DNA of 64,000 nt from Lachancea mirantina (GCA_900074745.1 LT598466.1:1-64000), one strand, 5' to 3'. Shown: positions 49,211 to 59,596, numbered from the stretch's first letter. A program made the numbers and translations. The notes: generated from the letters alone by a model not told the origin.

Positions 49211-51793
49211 CTAGGAGCTGGAAAGGACAAATTCATATAGCTTGGCATCGTCAGGATCTACAGCATAGTTTTCAGCGCGCCTAAACGGTCTATAATCATC
49301 CACAGGACTGTAGCTTGATATATCAACTATCTTTCCATAAAGTTTTTTGTCCTCTATTATATCATGGGCAAGCCAAGCCGAATGGTCGACTGCAAGCTCT
49401 GCCGAGGAGAGAGGGGAACTTGTCTTAGAAGTCATCAAAGAATCTGCGTCTTGATCGAAAGGCATGTAATTTAGCAAGGAGAGTGTGTGATCGAAACTAT
49501 CGAGCTCTTCACTCACAGAATCGAACTCAGCGTATTGTCTTTGCAACGCCAAATCTAAAAGTTCATATTCGTCAGCATTGCAAAATTCTGTCGCAACTGA
49601 GCCTTGAACGGTAATAGACTCTCTCTTCACTTCTGCGACAGCGGCCCGAAGCTTAGAGTTGAGCGTCGTTTGTTTACGGGATACAAACGGCGAAAACCAA
49701 CCGGATTTTTTGGCCACGCTATGATACCTCCTGGTCGAATTCATTTTAAACGCAAACAAGTCTCGAAAAAATGATAGGCCCCTGGGCTCGTAATATTCAT
49801 TCCAATAATTGTCGAAGGCTCCGGGATATCCACGTATATTTTCCAAAAGTTTTACTTTGGTGATATCATTGTCTTTGAGCAAAATCTCTTCTGCTATAGT
49901 CTTGCGGAGACTTTTGATGTGATACACATTCCACCATCTTGTATAACTTCTCTTTCTAAAACTCTGCTCAAATACATTATGAAGATAGAAATCTGTATTC
50001 ATCTCCCATAACTTCGGATGACCTTCCTTCCAAACATAGTGTCCAAGGAAAAGGTTAATAGCATCTTGTCGTTGAGCGTCGATGAACGAATTACTGTAGA
50101 ATCTTTTGATGCTCTCAATCATATCTCGTGAATGTGAACTCCATTGGTTAACTTTTCTATAGGTTTCGACAGTATTGACTAAATGAGAGCCACCATACTG
50201 CAATGCAATCGTGTCGCCATGGTCATGAAATAACTCAGTCAAAATGTCAACAATGTCTGAGTCGTACTCCAAAAAAGCGCTATCTACCAGACCTAGCCTT
50301 AAAAGCTGAACACCCAGCGCGCGCTTTCCAATGACAAACTGCGCCGCATTCGTGCGATCAAGGCAATCAATGCAATTTGTCCTGCAAATTCCTTCCTGTA
50401 TTTTGGTTGAAGCGAAATCCTTACCGTTATGAAAGATTCCAGTCGTCTCGACAGTATTAACAGCGTATTTCTCAAGAAACTCTATGACCACTTGGCCATG
50501 TAACTTTGAGGCCCGGCTCATATCCCAGGCAGTATACTGCAGCTTTTTATCATCCGGAAGAAACTCATTCAGGTAATTAATGCATTGTTCGAATTCAATC
50601 AGCAACTTGGTCTCGCGGGGGTTTTTCTCTTTACCTTTGATCAAGTTCAGAACTTGAATTGGACCTCCTCCATATCTTTGAAATAACCTGTCAAAATGAA
50701 GTGCGGCAGGGCTGAAAAAGGGATCGGCAACGTTTATCTGTATGGGAGGTTTTGCAGTCAAATTGGACGCTTCTTGAGACCAAAAAAGGGGTATAGATCC
50801 TCTGTGCTGTACGAAAGAAGTGTACCTATCGTTGTCGAAAAACCCGTTGTCCGGATTGTGAAAGGGAGTCAGAATCATATCACTCACAATTTGTTCCGTT
50901 TCGACTTCATTAGCAACGTAGCCCTGGTTATTGACGCCTCTCTTGAGATACCGTGCTCCAGCAAAATGATGTGATCTCCTTGCTATTAAAGTCACGTAGA
51001 TGCTTTTGCCCCATATCGGGACGTTGACTTGGTCGATGAAGCCGTGAATGATGGCCTGAAACCAGTCATAAACGGTGTTGATACAGCAGAATAATGGCTG
51101 AAGCAAGTGGCTGTTCCACATAAACATATCATTGTAATCAGTTGCGCCAAGTGACATATTGAGATCAGTTCTGTCCACTGCCCGCAGCTTCTCTCTCAAC
51201 AAATTCGTTTGAAGAGTGTTCGTTATGTCATAAGTATAACTGAAATAAAAGGTCTTGCTGAGGTCCAAGCTCAGGAATGTTGCCAGTAAACGGGCCTCTA
51301 CTGAATTCTTTTCAGGGGTCTTGTAGGTGTTTGAGATTGGAACCAGCTCAGTCTCGTCAATGTGATAAACCGCATGGCCGCCTAAAATAGCAACAGAGCT
51401 CGTTTTCGTTATTACAATAAGGTAATAACACGTTGTGAACTTTATAAACCCAAGCAATCCACAGCCTGTCAGTCTTTTTTGCAGACCCTCATCGTTTGCT
51501 TCCTCGAGACCCGACAAAACGTTCATGATCTCATTTCTTGTAAAGAAAACATTATCTTCCAAAACACTCAAATCGCCTTGTGGTACGGATAAATCTATTT
51601 CTAAGATTCTGAACATTGTCTCGCGCTTATTACTGCCCACAACGTACATCCTATCGTGCGTCTCATAAATTGTATAAGTTGACAACGTGAACTTCTTGGA
51701 CCGTCGTTGCTTTGGGGCCTCATTAAATGTGTGATCTTGAGCTTCCGGTTGGGCGTTGGGAGCTTCACCCTCATCAACTACGTTCTTATTCAT
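49211..51793 (-). CDS. FIG4: PtdIns(3,5)P2 5-phosphatase Fig4
   Basis: 860 residues (879 in S. cerevisiae) with a Sac phosphatase domain over roughly 90-560. The catalytic Cx5R motif is intact in [17 protein letters not shown]. Upstream Sac landmarks include [23 protein letters not shown] and [32 protein letters not shown]. The C-terminal region is Fig4-specific. Fig4 works with Fab1 and Vac14 on the vacuole membrane to control PI(3,5)P2 levels. It is divergent from PPM2 across only 156 bp. Confidence 0.97.
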   Translation of the reverse strand: MNKNVVDEGEAPNAQPEAQDHTFNEAPKQRRSKKFTLSTYTIYETHDRMYVVGSNKRETMFRILEIDLSVPQGDLSVLEDNVFFTRNEIMNVLSGLEEANDEGLQKRLTGCGLLGFIKFTTCYYLIVITKTSSVAILGGHAVYHIDETELVPISNTYKTPEKNSVEARLLATFLSLDLSKTFYFSYTYDITNTLQTNLLREKLRAVDRTDLNMSLGATDYNDMFMWNSHLLQPLFCCINTVYDWFQAIIHGFIDQVNVPIWGKSIYVTLIARRSHHFAGARYLKRGVNNQGYVANEVETEQIVSDMILTPFHNPDNGFFDNDRYTSFVQHRGSIPLFWSQEASNLTAKPPIQINVADPFFSPAALHFDRLFQRYGGGPIQVLNLIKGKEKNPRETKLLIEFEQCINYLNEFLPDDKKLQYTAWDMSRASKLHGQVVIEFLEKYAVNTVETTGIFHNGKDFASTKIQEGICRTNCIDCLDRTNAAQFVIGKRALGVQLLRLGLVDSAFLEYDSDIVDILTELFHDHGDTIALQYGGSHLVNTVETYRKVNQWSSHSRDMIESIKRFYSNSFIDAQRQDAINLFLGHYVWKEGHPKLWEMNTDFYLHNVFEQSFRKRSYTRWWNVYHIKSLRKTIAEEILLKDNDITKVKLLENIRGYPGAFDNYWNEYYEPRGLSFFRDLFAFKMNSTRRYHSVAKKSGWFSPFVSRKQTTLNSKLRAAVAEVKRESITVQGSVATEFCNADEYELLDLALQRQYAEFDSVSEELDSFDHTLSLLNYMPFDQDADSLMTSKTSSPLSSAELAVDHSAWLAHDIIEDKKLYGKIVDISSYSPVDDYRPFRRAENYAVDPDDAKLYEFVLSSS

Positions 51794-51949
51794 GGCGTTT
51801 TAGTGTGTCTGTACCTTTGGACCTTAATTGTCTAATCAGTAGTAGTTCCAGATTTTGGCCTCATCGCCTTAATGAAAAACTAATGAAAAAAGTCACATTA
51901 GCAGCACCATCAACAAGGTTGTGAACTAAGGCTTAGCTGGTTCCTGAAG

Positions 51950-54013
51950 ATGAAAGCCGACGCCTCTGGTGATGTCCCAGTACCAACAGCTAAGCAGTTA
52001 AGACAGCTCGAGAAACGGGAACGTCGAAAGAAGTATGCCGATTTGGCCATTCAAGGAACTAATAACTCGTCGATCACCTCAAAGAGGTCGGTGGAAAAAC
52101 TGTATTTGACCAAACTTGGTACCAATAGGAACGTTGATCCCTCCAAAGAGGATATAGAGTACTTCAAATATTTTGTCAGCAAACCTTTTCGACGTTCGCC
52201 TTGCATCAATAGAGGATACTGGCTTCGAATCCATGCGATAAAGTCTCGAATAGACTGTATATTGGCGCAGACCAGGGGAGCTGTTTGCATAGTGAACCTT
52301 GGGTGTGGTTACGATCCGCTGCCCTTTCAGCTGCTAGACCCTGAAAATGTTGACAATGTCAGACACGGTGGAAGGCTCAGCTTCATCGATCTCGACTACA
52401 ACGACCTGATTCATAATAAAATCGGCATAATCTGTCGCGCGACGGAACTTGTCAAGATTGTCGGACAATACAAGGGAGCTGAGGGTGCTTTGCATCATTT
52501 CGAAGCGGGTAAATACATGATGGCCTCGTGCGATATGAATGACCAAATAGCATTTAAAAGCGTTCTGAAAAGAGCGGATTTGGATCATCCTGAAATTGTC
52601 AAAATATTTATCGCAGAGGTATCTCTTGCCTATATGGAGGGGCGGAAAGCAGATGAAATCGTATCCTCTTGCTCAGCTTTCCCTAATTCCCATTTTTTGA
52701 TGCTCGAACAGCTCTTGCCAGCGGGGCCCCACGAGGCTTTCTCAAGACAAATGTTGAGACATTTTATCAAAAATGATTCTCCTCTGCAGACTGTCACTAC
52801 GTATCCTACTCTTGCGGCTCAGAAAGAGCGTTTTGAAACCTTAGGATTCCCTACGGTGAATCATGGGAGTATGTTTGACCTTTGGAACACAGTTGACGAA
52901 AACGTCAGGCGTCAAATCGAAGATGTCGAGGTTTTCGATGAGCTTGAGGAATTTCTCTTGTTCTGTCATCATTACATGATATGCCATGGAACAAATTCCG
53001 CGATTAATATTTTTCCGAAATTACTGAAGCCGTCTTTTGGAGTTTTTTCAGAGGTTTTGAAGCTACGTATGAACTTTTTAAGTTCTCCGAGTTCCGCAGA
53101 AGGTTTTTGGCGCAGAAAATTTGGTGCCTCTGCAGTTGTGGGCAATAAGATGATTTACGCGGCGGGCTGTTCGAACGCTCGCCGCAATGATATTTCATCC
53201 TACTCATTTCTCTCTAGAAGCTGGACAGATGTCACGCCTGAAGCGAAATTGGCTCCTCGGATGTGCCACACTCTGACAGCTTTAAGCGAACGCTTGGCTG
53301 TTATGATTGGTGGAAGAGGTGGGCCGTCCAAGCCTTGTAGTGAGGTGTGGCTGCTTAAAGAGGATGAAAATGATGGATGGCATTGGATCAAACGTAAGGA
53401 TCTACCGGAAGAAAGATTCCGCCATGAGGCTTGCGCGCTGAATGCTCATCAGATGCTGATTTATGGAGGGGTCACTGAGGGACCAGTTGCATTAATTTAT
53501 GATTTAAACGATGATATGTTTTATGACACAAAAATTGATGATATTTTACCAAAGTTAATTTCTCCAGGTTTTGCATATGATCCCGTCCAACAAGTCGGCG
53601 CTATTGTGGGCGGCCAGCGATCAAATGGTGAAATCTCTGATGAACTTATCGTTTTCGAATGTAACCCCGCTAGAAAACAAGTCTTTGTTAAAGCGACTTT
53701 CAAAAACTCTTACTTTAGCAGATTCGGCTCGAAAGCGCTGTTTGTTTCCTCCCAAAAAGTACTCATCGGCGGTGGAGTAAGTCCATGGGTTTTATTTGAT
53801 CACCTCACCACGTTCATTGAAGTGAACATTGCAACGGGCTCTGTTGCTTTAGTCGAAATTCCCCCTCTGATTTGGAAGGATGATGCACCCATGCTAGTTG
53901 GATTTGAAATGCAAAAAGACCCCACCGGACGAGTGTTAGTTTTTGGAGGAGGCGCTGTATGCTATGGCTTCGGAGCAGTATGGAATAGGGCTTTGAGTCT
54001 GGATATTACATAA
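51950..54013 (+). CDS. PPM2: tRNA wybutosine-synthesizing protein 4 (Tyw4/Ppm2)
   Basis: 687 residues (695 in S. cerevisiae). The N-terminal half is a leucine carboxyl methyltransferase-like SAM domain: KPFRRSPCINRGYWLRIHAIKSRID, VNLGCGYDPLPFQLL (motif I), FIDLDYNDL and FIAEVSLAYMEGRKADEIV. The C-terminal half is a Kelch beta-propeller with units ending in GG, such as LTALSERLAVMIGGRGGPSKP and QMLIYGGVTEGP. The protein carries out the last carboxymethylation and methoxycarbonylation steps of wybutosine at position 37 of tRNA-Phe in the cytosol. It is the last gene of the conserved block. Confidence 0.95.
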   Translation: MKADASGDVPVPTAKQLRQLEKRERRKKYADLAIQGTNNSSITSKRSVEKLYLTKLGTNRNVDPSKEDIEYFKYFVSKPFRRSPCINRGYWLRIHAIKSRIDCILAQTRGAVCIVNLGCGYDPLPFQLLDPENVDNVRHGGRLSFIDLDYNDLIHNKIGIICRATELVKIVGQYKGAEGALHHFEAGKYMMASCDMNDQIAFKSVLKRADLDHPEIVKIFIAEVSLAYMEGRKADEIVSSCSAFPNSHFLMLEQLLPAGPHEAFSRQMLRHFIKNDSPLQTVTTYPTLAAQKERFETLGFPTVNHGSMFDLWNTVDENVRRQIEDVEVFDELEEFLLFCHHYMICHGTNSAINIFPKLLKPSFGVFSEVLKLRMNFLSSPSSAEGFWRRKFGASAVVGNKMIYAAGCSNARRNDISSYSFLSRSWTDVTPEAKLAPRMCHTLTALSERLAVMIGGRGGPSKPCSEVWLLKEDENDGWHWIKRKDLPEERFRHEACALNAHQMLIYGGVTEGPVALIYDLNDDMFYDTKIDDILPKLISPGFAYDPVQQVGAIVGGQRSNGEISDELIVFECNPARKQVFVKATFKNSYFSRFGSKALFVSSQKVLIGGGVSPWVLFDHLTTFIEVNIATGSVALVEIPPLIWKDDAPMLVGFEMQKDPTGRVLVFGGGAVCYGFGAVWNRALSLDIT

Positions 54014-54051
54014 ATAACAACAGTACGATTATTCTTGACATTTATTACATA

Positions 54052-55596
54052 CTATGCGTGATTTGCTGCTGCTGCTGCTGCTTTCGCGGCGTCCTTCTTT
54101 TTCTTCGCAGCGAATACCTTCAAACAAAGGGGAAACAACAGTGAGTTCACCCCAATCCAGGCACATAAAATACCGTAATTGCGTCCTAAATGGCCGGGGT
54201 AGAGACCGAGGAAAATGACCCTGAATATGTCAACGCCATTGTGAATTGGCGCCATATACCCATAGCGGTAGAAATTGTTCGTCAGAGCCATCGGATAGAA
54301 GGAGGGAGATATATTGAATACAACCCAGAAAACCATCCAAAACCCCAAGTATTGAGGACCGAAAGCCATGAGAATCGTTAACATGTTTTCGTTCGCACCC
54401 CCGACAGCAATCATCAGAAGCCAGGAGGACATCCACGCCACAACAAACCCGGCTCTTCCGTACGTCACATTGTAGTCAACATGAAATATGGACGAAACAA
54501 CGCAGAAAAATAGTGACAGAAAGAAATAATTTACCCATCCGATGACAAATCGGTACAAAATCATGTGAACTGGCTTGAGTTTTGGGGCAAGTCGGGCATG
54601 TATGGAGGCAAAAACAGACAGCTGAAAGAACGTTAGCAGAATGCAGTAAATGAGGCCTACTTGCAGGGGTCCAAGCAGGACGTAGTTCGTAAATGGCCTG
54701 TAATCAACCTGGTTAAACTGCATGACACCCGCTGAAGCTAAATTTGCTGACGAGACCTGGCTCAAGCGTGAGGAGTAGTTCCCCAGTAAGCTTGGTAAGT
54801 ATGATGTCGTGTAATATTGCTGGAACATTGCTTCAAGACCAAGCATGAGTGGAAGTATGCTAGATTTCATATTCGTGGGGTCGCGGCCACTTTCATAAAC
54901 TGTTTCGAAATACCGGGATGAGTTGAAAGGCAGTGCTTCAGTCGTGTTGAGCGAATCAATAAGCGCAGAAGTTGCATTGGGCCTCACGTTTAGAGACATC
55001 CAGAATTTTTGGTGATGCACCAGCTCGGTGATTTTCGAATCTACTTGGACAGGTGAGATATCATACTTGGCTTGGAAGGAAGAAGAGTTGTAGATGTGCC
55101 AAGTGCCAGGACTTTTGCTAATTAGAGAGGGAAGTTCCTGGACCAGCGATCCCTCGTCTTGAATGACGGCCAAAATGTTGACCTTGTAGTAGTAGCTGGT
55201 GCGCTTATAGGTAGCACCCCAGTAAAGAGAGAACACAGCTATTATAAGGGACCACAACAGGAAGTGATTGAAAAAAAACTTGAAGACTAAGACTTTTCGG
55301 TCCTCTTGGAGCCTCGACGAAAAAAATCCTGTCGCGACTCTCGAGAGGCGAGACTGTTGCTTGCTTATGGGAGCCGCTCCAGACTCTTGCTGCATATTTG
55401 GCAGCACACTATTCAGATCTCTTACTTCTGCATCTTTTTCTTCATCACTTTGTTGCAGTCTCTCGTCTGTCATTTCTGAACCTCCCGTTGCAGCCCTTTG
55501 AAACGCTTCCGTGGTTTCCTCAATGGCAGCCGATATATCACTTGTGGAAGTATCCTCAGCCAATCGAGGACGGAAAGACTTTTCCGATGATTCCAT
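54052..55596 (-). CDS. SNG1: Sng1-family (DUF3533) membrane protein
   Basis: 514 residues. A polar N-terminus rich in Ser/Glu (1-100) precedes a first membrane segment (FFNHFLLWSLIIAVFSLYWGATYKR). A large extracytosolic domain with N-glycosylation sequons follows (YNSSSF, PNATS, FNSSRYF, GNYSS). Five or six membrane segments come next, including the signature NISPSFYPMALTNNFYRYGYMAPIHNGVDIFRVIFLGLYPGHLGRNYGIL typical of Sng1. The tail is Lys- then Ala-rich. S. cerevisiae Sng1 confers nitrosoguanidine resistance and affects membrane lipid asymmetry; its paralogue YJR015W is uncharacterised. SNG1 is not next to PPM2 in S. cerevisiae, so this gene marks a synteny break. It is convergent with PPM2, 38 bp apart. 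Confidence 0.85.
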   Translation of the reverse strand: MESSEKSFRPRLAEDTSTSDISAAIEETTEAFQRAATGGSEMTDERLQQSDEEKDAEVRDLNSVLPNMQQESGAAPISKQQSRLSRVATGFFSSRLQEDRKVLVFKFFFNHFLLWSLIIAVFSLYWGATYKRTSYYYKVNILAVIQDEGSLVQELPSLISKSPGTWHIYNSSSFQAKYDISPVQVDSKITELVHHQKFWMSLNVRPNATSALIDSLNTTEALPFNSSRYFETVYESGRDPTNMKSSILPLMLGLEAMFQQYYTTSYLPSLLGNYSSRLSQVSSANLASAGVMQFNQVDYRPFTNYVLLGPLQVGLIYCILLTFFQLSVFASIHARLAPKLKPVHMILYRFVIGWVNYFFLSLFFCVVSSIFHVDYNVTYGRAGFVVAWMSSWLLMIAVGGANENMLTILMAFGPQYLGFWMVFWVVFNISPSFYPMALTNNFYRYGYMAPIHNGVDIFRVIFLGLYPGHLGRNYGILCAWIGVNSLLFPLCLKVFAAKKKKDAAKAAAAAANHA

Positions 55597-56098
55597 CGAC
55601 TTTGTTAATAATTTGTCTGTCCTAAAGTAAGACTCCCCTTACCGAGGGTTGTTCACCAATCCTCAACAAAGATCACTTAACTTCGTTGACCGGACAACGC
55701 CTCTCTTCAAAGTTATCCGATCACCCAATCTTCTCTGAAGACGTTTCTATCTGACAGATATTTGCCCTGTGTATTGGGAGTTTTAATGTCTTTGTAATCT
55801 TGACTTTCTTTAATATGATAGCATTTGACTTCAGATCCGTGTGAAGAATTGGTCATTAATAAGTCACGTGATCGTGTCACTAAGGCTGCTCTTTAAAGAT
55901 CGTCGCTCTCTAGTCAAATTTTCCAGCTCTAAGATCAATAATTTGTTATGGTGCTCTTCAAGGATAATGGCAGCATGGCTTTAAGTTTAGAGGTCATGGA
56001 AGGTCGTTTTTAGCCCAAGGATGACAGTCGCGTTTTCTATCAGAAGCTCAGTTTTCATTATCCCACACTAGTGTGTGGGCGCGAAATTTTCCTTTTCC
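55597..56098. other. SNG1-family promoter and 3' flank of the broken DUP-like gene
   Basis: A GTCACGTGA E-box lies at 55863-55871, about 270 bp upstream of the SNG1-family start. A perfect 12-bp palindrome CACACTAGTGTG lies at 56064-56075, just past the end of the degenerate gene. No coding frame is supported. Confidence 0.35.
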
Positions 56099-56737
56099 TT
56101 AGCCAGCAGTTTGCGCAGTTTGCGCCAAAGCTTGTTCCCAAGACTCCGCCACCTTGACGCAGTGCTTCTGGACAACTATGTCAATAAGACCTCGGAGTTC
56201 GGTATCCTTTGGCGAAGATGTTAGAAATGCAGCGAGTCCGCCGGTTGCCCCGGAATCTTCTATATTGCCAGGTTCCACTCGGCTGGAGTAATTTTTCAAG
56301 AAGTCATTCTTGAATAGTTCGCAGCATGCCTGCCCATCATAAAAATATTCTGGACTGCTGAAGATCCCTTGCTCAAAAAAATGCGATTTACCCTGGCGGC
56401 AACAGCATCCCAGACATCCGGGTTGAGGCCAGGCACTGCCTTCCCTGCCTCTAGCAAAAAAATCATTTTCTCTCGGGTCTTCAAAGTCACTGTTTCGCGG
56501 TCATGACTGGCAAGCATGAAGAGCATCAAGAAAGAGCTTCCCAAACCCTACACCAGGATGTAAGTGATCACTGCACCTTCCCGTTTCCTGCGGGCGTAAC
56601 AGATTGCTGTCATGGCAAAGACCCCTAAAATGGCTATCAAGGCGGTAACCAAGTGCTTCTTGAGCCAGTAGCTCCAATAATTCCTGTACACGTCCCGGGC
56701 AAGTTGAAATTCCTCCCAACATTTGGTGCTTCACCAT
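56099..56737 (-). pseudogene. degenerate DUP240/COS-like membrane protein gene
   Basis: Reading leftward, three frames carry successive parts of one membrane protein. After an ATG at 56737 and a shift near 56720 come CWEEFQLARDVYRNYWSYWLKKH-like sequence and a membrane segment (TALIAILGVFAMTAICY), followed by basic RRKR. An in-frame TAG (56548-56550) interrupts a second membrane segment. The same frame goes on with LKTREKMIFLLEAG and NPDVWDAVAARVNRIF. A shift in an A7 run (56375-56381) then moves to FEQGIFSSPEYFYDGQACCELF. The order SYW, two membrane segments, W-D-x-x-A-x-x-x-N, YFYDG and C-x-x-F is that of DUP240/COS (DUP domain) proteins of Saccharomyces, which act in membrane trafficking. 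At least three lesions suggest a pseudogene of about 210 codons. The homopolymer shift alone could be a sequencing error. Confidence 0.65.
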
Positions 56738-57529
56738 AGAGGGGTTCTTGATCCTTTTTTAACATAGGTGGAGCGGTGAGGTCCTGTTCTTACCATGCGC
56801 TCCTAAGGTCGTCGCACGTCCCCGCAAGATACTTGTGGGTTACTTTAGGTCGCTCGCTATAAACGATTCGGTAGATTTGAGTTTGGGAATGGCAGAGACT
56901 TTTTGGTAAGAAACCTCTAAAGTGTACAAGCCCAGTGACGAGGTCTGTGACTGGAATAGACGATGACCAAGCCAGAGATTAACTTCACGTTCTGAAAATC
57001 AAATATCTCTCAACTAAACAATTAACACTGCGCCAGATGTGTTAAAAATGAAAAAGTTCGTGATAAGTGAGTGAACGGGCGAATCGCTGGACTCAGTCCT
57101 AGTTTCACTTTAATTCTTCAGATTCATAATGGTATAGCTCGGAACTTTATTGAATAGCCTCTGCTAATTTACCCTTGGAGCTCGGCACTATCTTTCAATA
57201 ATCCTCTATAGTGGAGTGGGCCTGTCGGAGGACCCGAACCTACTTATTCTCATCTCCACCTGAATTTTCAAATGCGTCTCGCGCCTGTCAACGTAAGAAC
57301 CTTCTCACCCCTCCTCCTGGTACTGCAGATGCTCTGCCCGACAAAATCTCGACTAGCAAACAATTCCTACCTCCATCGGAAAGCCATATTTCCAAATATT
57401 CTTCGTCCATAGCGACAAATCAGACAACTCAATTCCTATACAGTAATGGAATATCGTTCCTGTCGAATCGAAGCTCATCGTCATTCATTGTATCCATTGA
57501 AAAGGCGGACCCTGACCAATCCAATTGAC
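56738..57529. other. intergenic at synteny break; IES4 5' region
   Basis: 792 bp. A frame upstream of IES4 (57211-57528, plus) and an in-frame extension of IES4 back to 57446 are Arg/His/Ser-rich and do not match the family. I expected MSB1 (YOR188W) here from S. cerevisiae order but see none. Confidence 0.35.
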
Positions 57530-57916
57530 ATGTCGCAGGATACGCGCGAAACTACGCAGGCAGTGGAATCTCCAGTGAAAGCAAGCACCGAACCACCACT
57601 ACCGCGCCCTGAAGACACCGCGAAAACGGAGTCCCCGCCAGTGATACCGTGGGAGCGTACGGAACACGGCGTTCACATGAAAACTTTTACTGGGTACCCG
57701 ATATCGTTCGATGGGTGGGTGCGCAGCGATCAAAGACGTGTTGAGGAGAGTCCGGCGGAGATTCACGCTGAAACCCACCGGGAAACTCACCCGGAAACTC
57801 ACCCGGAAACTCACTCAGAGGCCCACCCCGGGGAGCCTGAAGAGCACGCCAACGGGGACGACGCGGACAAAGATCTCAGGGACACAGCAACGTCGGAACC
57901 GCCATCAGAGGTTTGA
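57530..57916 (+). CDS. IES4: INO80 complex subunit Ies4
   Basis: 128 residues (116 in S. cerevisiae). I start at ATG 57530 (MSQDTRETTQAVESP), which aligns with the S. cerevisiae start MSQESS. The one conserved block is PPVIPWERTEHGVHMKTFTGYPISFDGWVRSDQ, matching the Ies4 stretch with LPW, IKSFSGY and FTGWIRRD. Downstream it has five His-x-Glu-Thr-type tetrapeptides and a Glu/Asp-rich tail. Ies4 is a small, Mec1/Tel1-phosphorylated subunit of the INO80 chromatin remodeller. Position next to EXG1/SPR1 and ULS1 agrees with YOR189W. The frame is open upstream to 57446, but that extension has no family support. Confidence 0.82.
   Translation: MSQDTRETTQAVESPVKASTEPPLPRPEDTAKTESPPVIPWERTEHGVHMKTFTGYPISFDGWVRSDQRRVEESPAEIHAETHRETHPETHPETHSEAHPGEPEEHANGDDADKDLRDTATSEPPSEV
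57764..57823 (+). repeat. 12-bp in-frame tandem repeat within IES4
   Basis: Five 12-bp units of consensus CACCCGGAAACT encode H-P-E-T (variants HAET, HRET, HPET, HPET, HSEA) at residues 79-98. Two central units are identical, a sign of recent slippage. S. cerevisiae Ies4 has no such array. Confidence 0.85.
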
Positions 57917-58598
57917 TCACCAGCCTCCAGCAGAATGGGTACCTCATTGACGAACTTTTTTGCATTGTTCTCTATTGCCAATGAATTCTCGAGGTCTACA
58001 ACCTGCAGCAATGGCCGGCTTGGGAAAATGACAAGAGTTGCAAAAGTGGCTGGCACAAGCATGCCTGTGGCAAGCTTGTTCATGTAAGCCTACAAAACAA
58101 AGCTGCTGGAACCTCGAAAGCTATATATTTTTGCCTGCTCATGCATCGCTCTTGTCGCCCTAATTGCCTTCTGGCAATTTTTCTTCAGCTCCTGTAGCTC
58201 CGGTGCTGGCAAAAAAAATTCCCGCGAACGACAGAGCGTGAAGCAGTGTGCAATACAGGAACTTAGTTGTGATAACCGCGGGGCCAAACGATTTCGACAC
58301 TAAGAGCCATCCGCAACAGCCGCCCCAGTCTCGATATATAAGTTTTCAGGGGTTCCCTGGGCTACCGGGGCCATTACAAAGGTAGCACCGCTTGGCGTCG
58401 CTGACACACACACCTTTACTTTTTTAAGTTGCCGTTTGACCCGCAGTGGAAGGCACCCTCGCGGCTGGCACACAAGCCCTGCCACCCCTCAAGTACTATT
58501 CTTGAAAGATATGCGGTCAGATGGGATCGATCCTGAATCTCGATCTCCCCTTGCATCTGGATCTCCGTATCGCCGTATGCTGTAACAAGTCAAGAGTT

Positions 58599-58631
58599 CA
58601 TAAAAACTAGCTTTCGAAGCTAGTTTTTATG
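58599..58631. repeat. perfect inverted repeat (15-bp arms, 3-nt loop)
   Basis: CATAAAAACTAGCTT at 58599-58613 and its exact reverse complement AAGCTAGTTTTTATG at 58617-58631, separated by TCG. The stem has no mismatch. It lies in non-coding DNA between IES4 and EXG1, with no repeat of it elsewhere in the window. Confidence 0.9.
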
Positions 58632-58868
58632 TTAGCAGTTAAATTATTAGTGTTGCCAGTTAAGAAAGTCGGAGCTCACTGAGGAGACCTTTGTCCAGAG
58701 GCCATCGCCACAACCTGTCTCTACTGACTGCAGAGTTCCTTTCCGTAGATAGTGGTTCCTAATTGTCGCTAGTGACTTCGCTGCATGCTCGTGACTCCCG
58801 CTTGTGACTCTATACGTCGAGCGAGAAAAGATGAGACATAGAACGAGATGCTAAACGAAAATTAATTA

Positions 58869-58958
58869 GTGAAACCAGTAAAAACCGGTGAAGCCGGTGA
58901 AACCGGTGAAACGTGTGAAACGTGTGAAACCAGCGAAATTGGTAAAACTGTTGAAACC
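58869..58958 (+). repeat. 9-bp minisatellite
   Basis: About ten degenerate 9-bp units of consensus CCGGTGAAA. Central units are GGTGAAGCC, GGTGAAACC, GGTGAAACG and TGTGAAACG. The period is a multiple of three, so the plus strand reads Thr-Gly-Glu-type triplets and the minus strand Phe-His-Arg-type triplets. Confidence 0.85.
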
Positions 58959-59588
58959 CCATGTTCTCATGAAGCCCATGTATTCTGGCGAAACTTCTAC
59001 TCAAATTTTATAATTATCTCTGGCTTCAACTGTTGACGTTAAATTATCTTAGATACGACGGAGTCAGCGAGACCAAAGCAAACAACCCGTGGTAATGACA
59101 AGCGCGTCGACTGATTTCTTGACACCTAGGTCAGTTCTCGTCTATGCATCGACTTAAGGCAGTCACAGGATGAGGCCTTTGCACGTCGCTCGACGGCCAC
59201 CCTAAATTTCACTTAGTAAAGCAGTGCCAGCAGACGATCTAAATTAGCTCAGCGGGAGGAACTACATATGACAATTAGCGCCTTATAGTATAAGCGCACA
59301 CGCGTGGCGTAGATACGAACGTGACCGTAAATATATCAGGACTCCGTGCAGGGCGCTTGCAGGGCGCGGCGCCCGGATATACCCGTACCAGCTTGGATGC
59401 ATAATTTTTCATATGCAGCCCCTACGTCCCTCGATGCCCATGACGATGAAACCGAACGCGAAAACTTGCCTTTATATTTGGAAGCAGTCAACCCAGCATC
59501 TCAAATGCGGTTTTGTATAAGATGCGCAGTTGAAGACACGGGCGACCCAACCGGAGTTATAAAGTGCTTTATTTATTTTGTAGTCATT

Positions 59589-59596
59589 TATAAAGG
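59589..59596 (+). promoter_or_regulatory. TATA box of EXG1
   Basis: TATAAAGG 63 bp before the EXG1 ATG, with a pyrimidine-rich stretch (TTTCGCACCTTCCTTC) just downstream, typical of a highly expressed yeast gene. Confidence 0.45.

Noticed and set aside
56064-56075. 12-bp palindrome CACACTAGTGTG
   Set aside because: Real but short; palindromes of this length are not surprising in 64 kb of DNA and no function is suggested.
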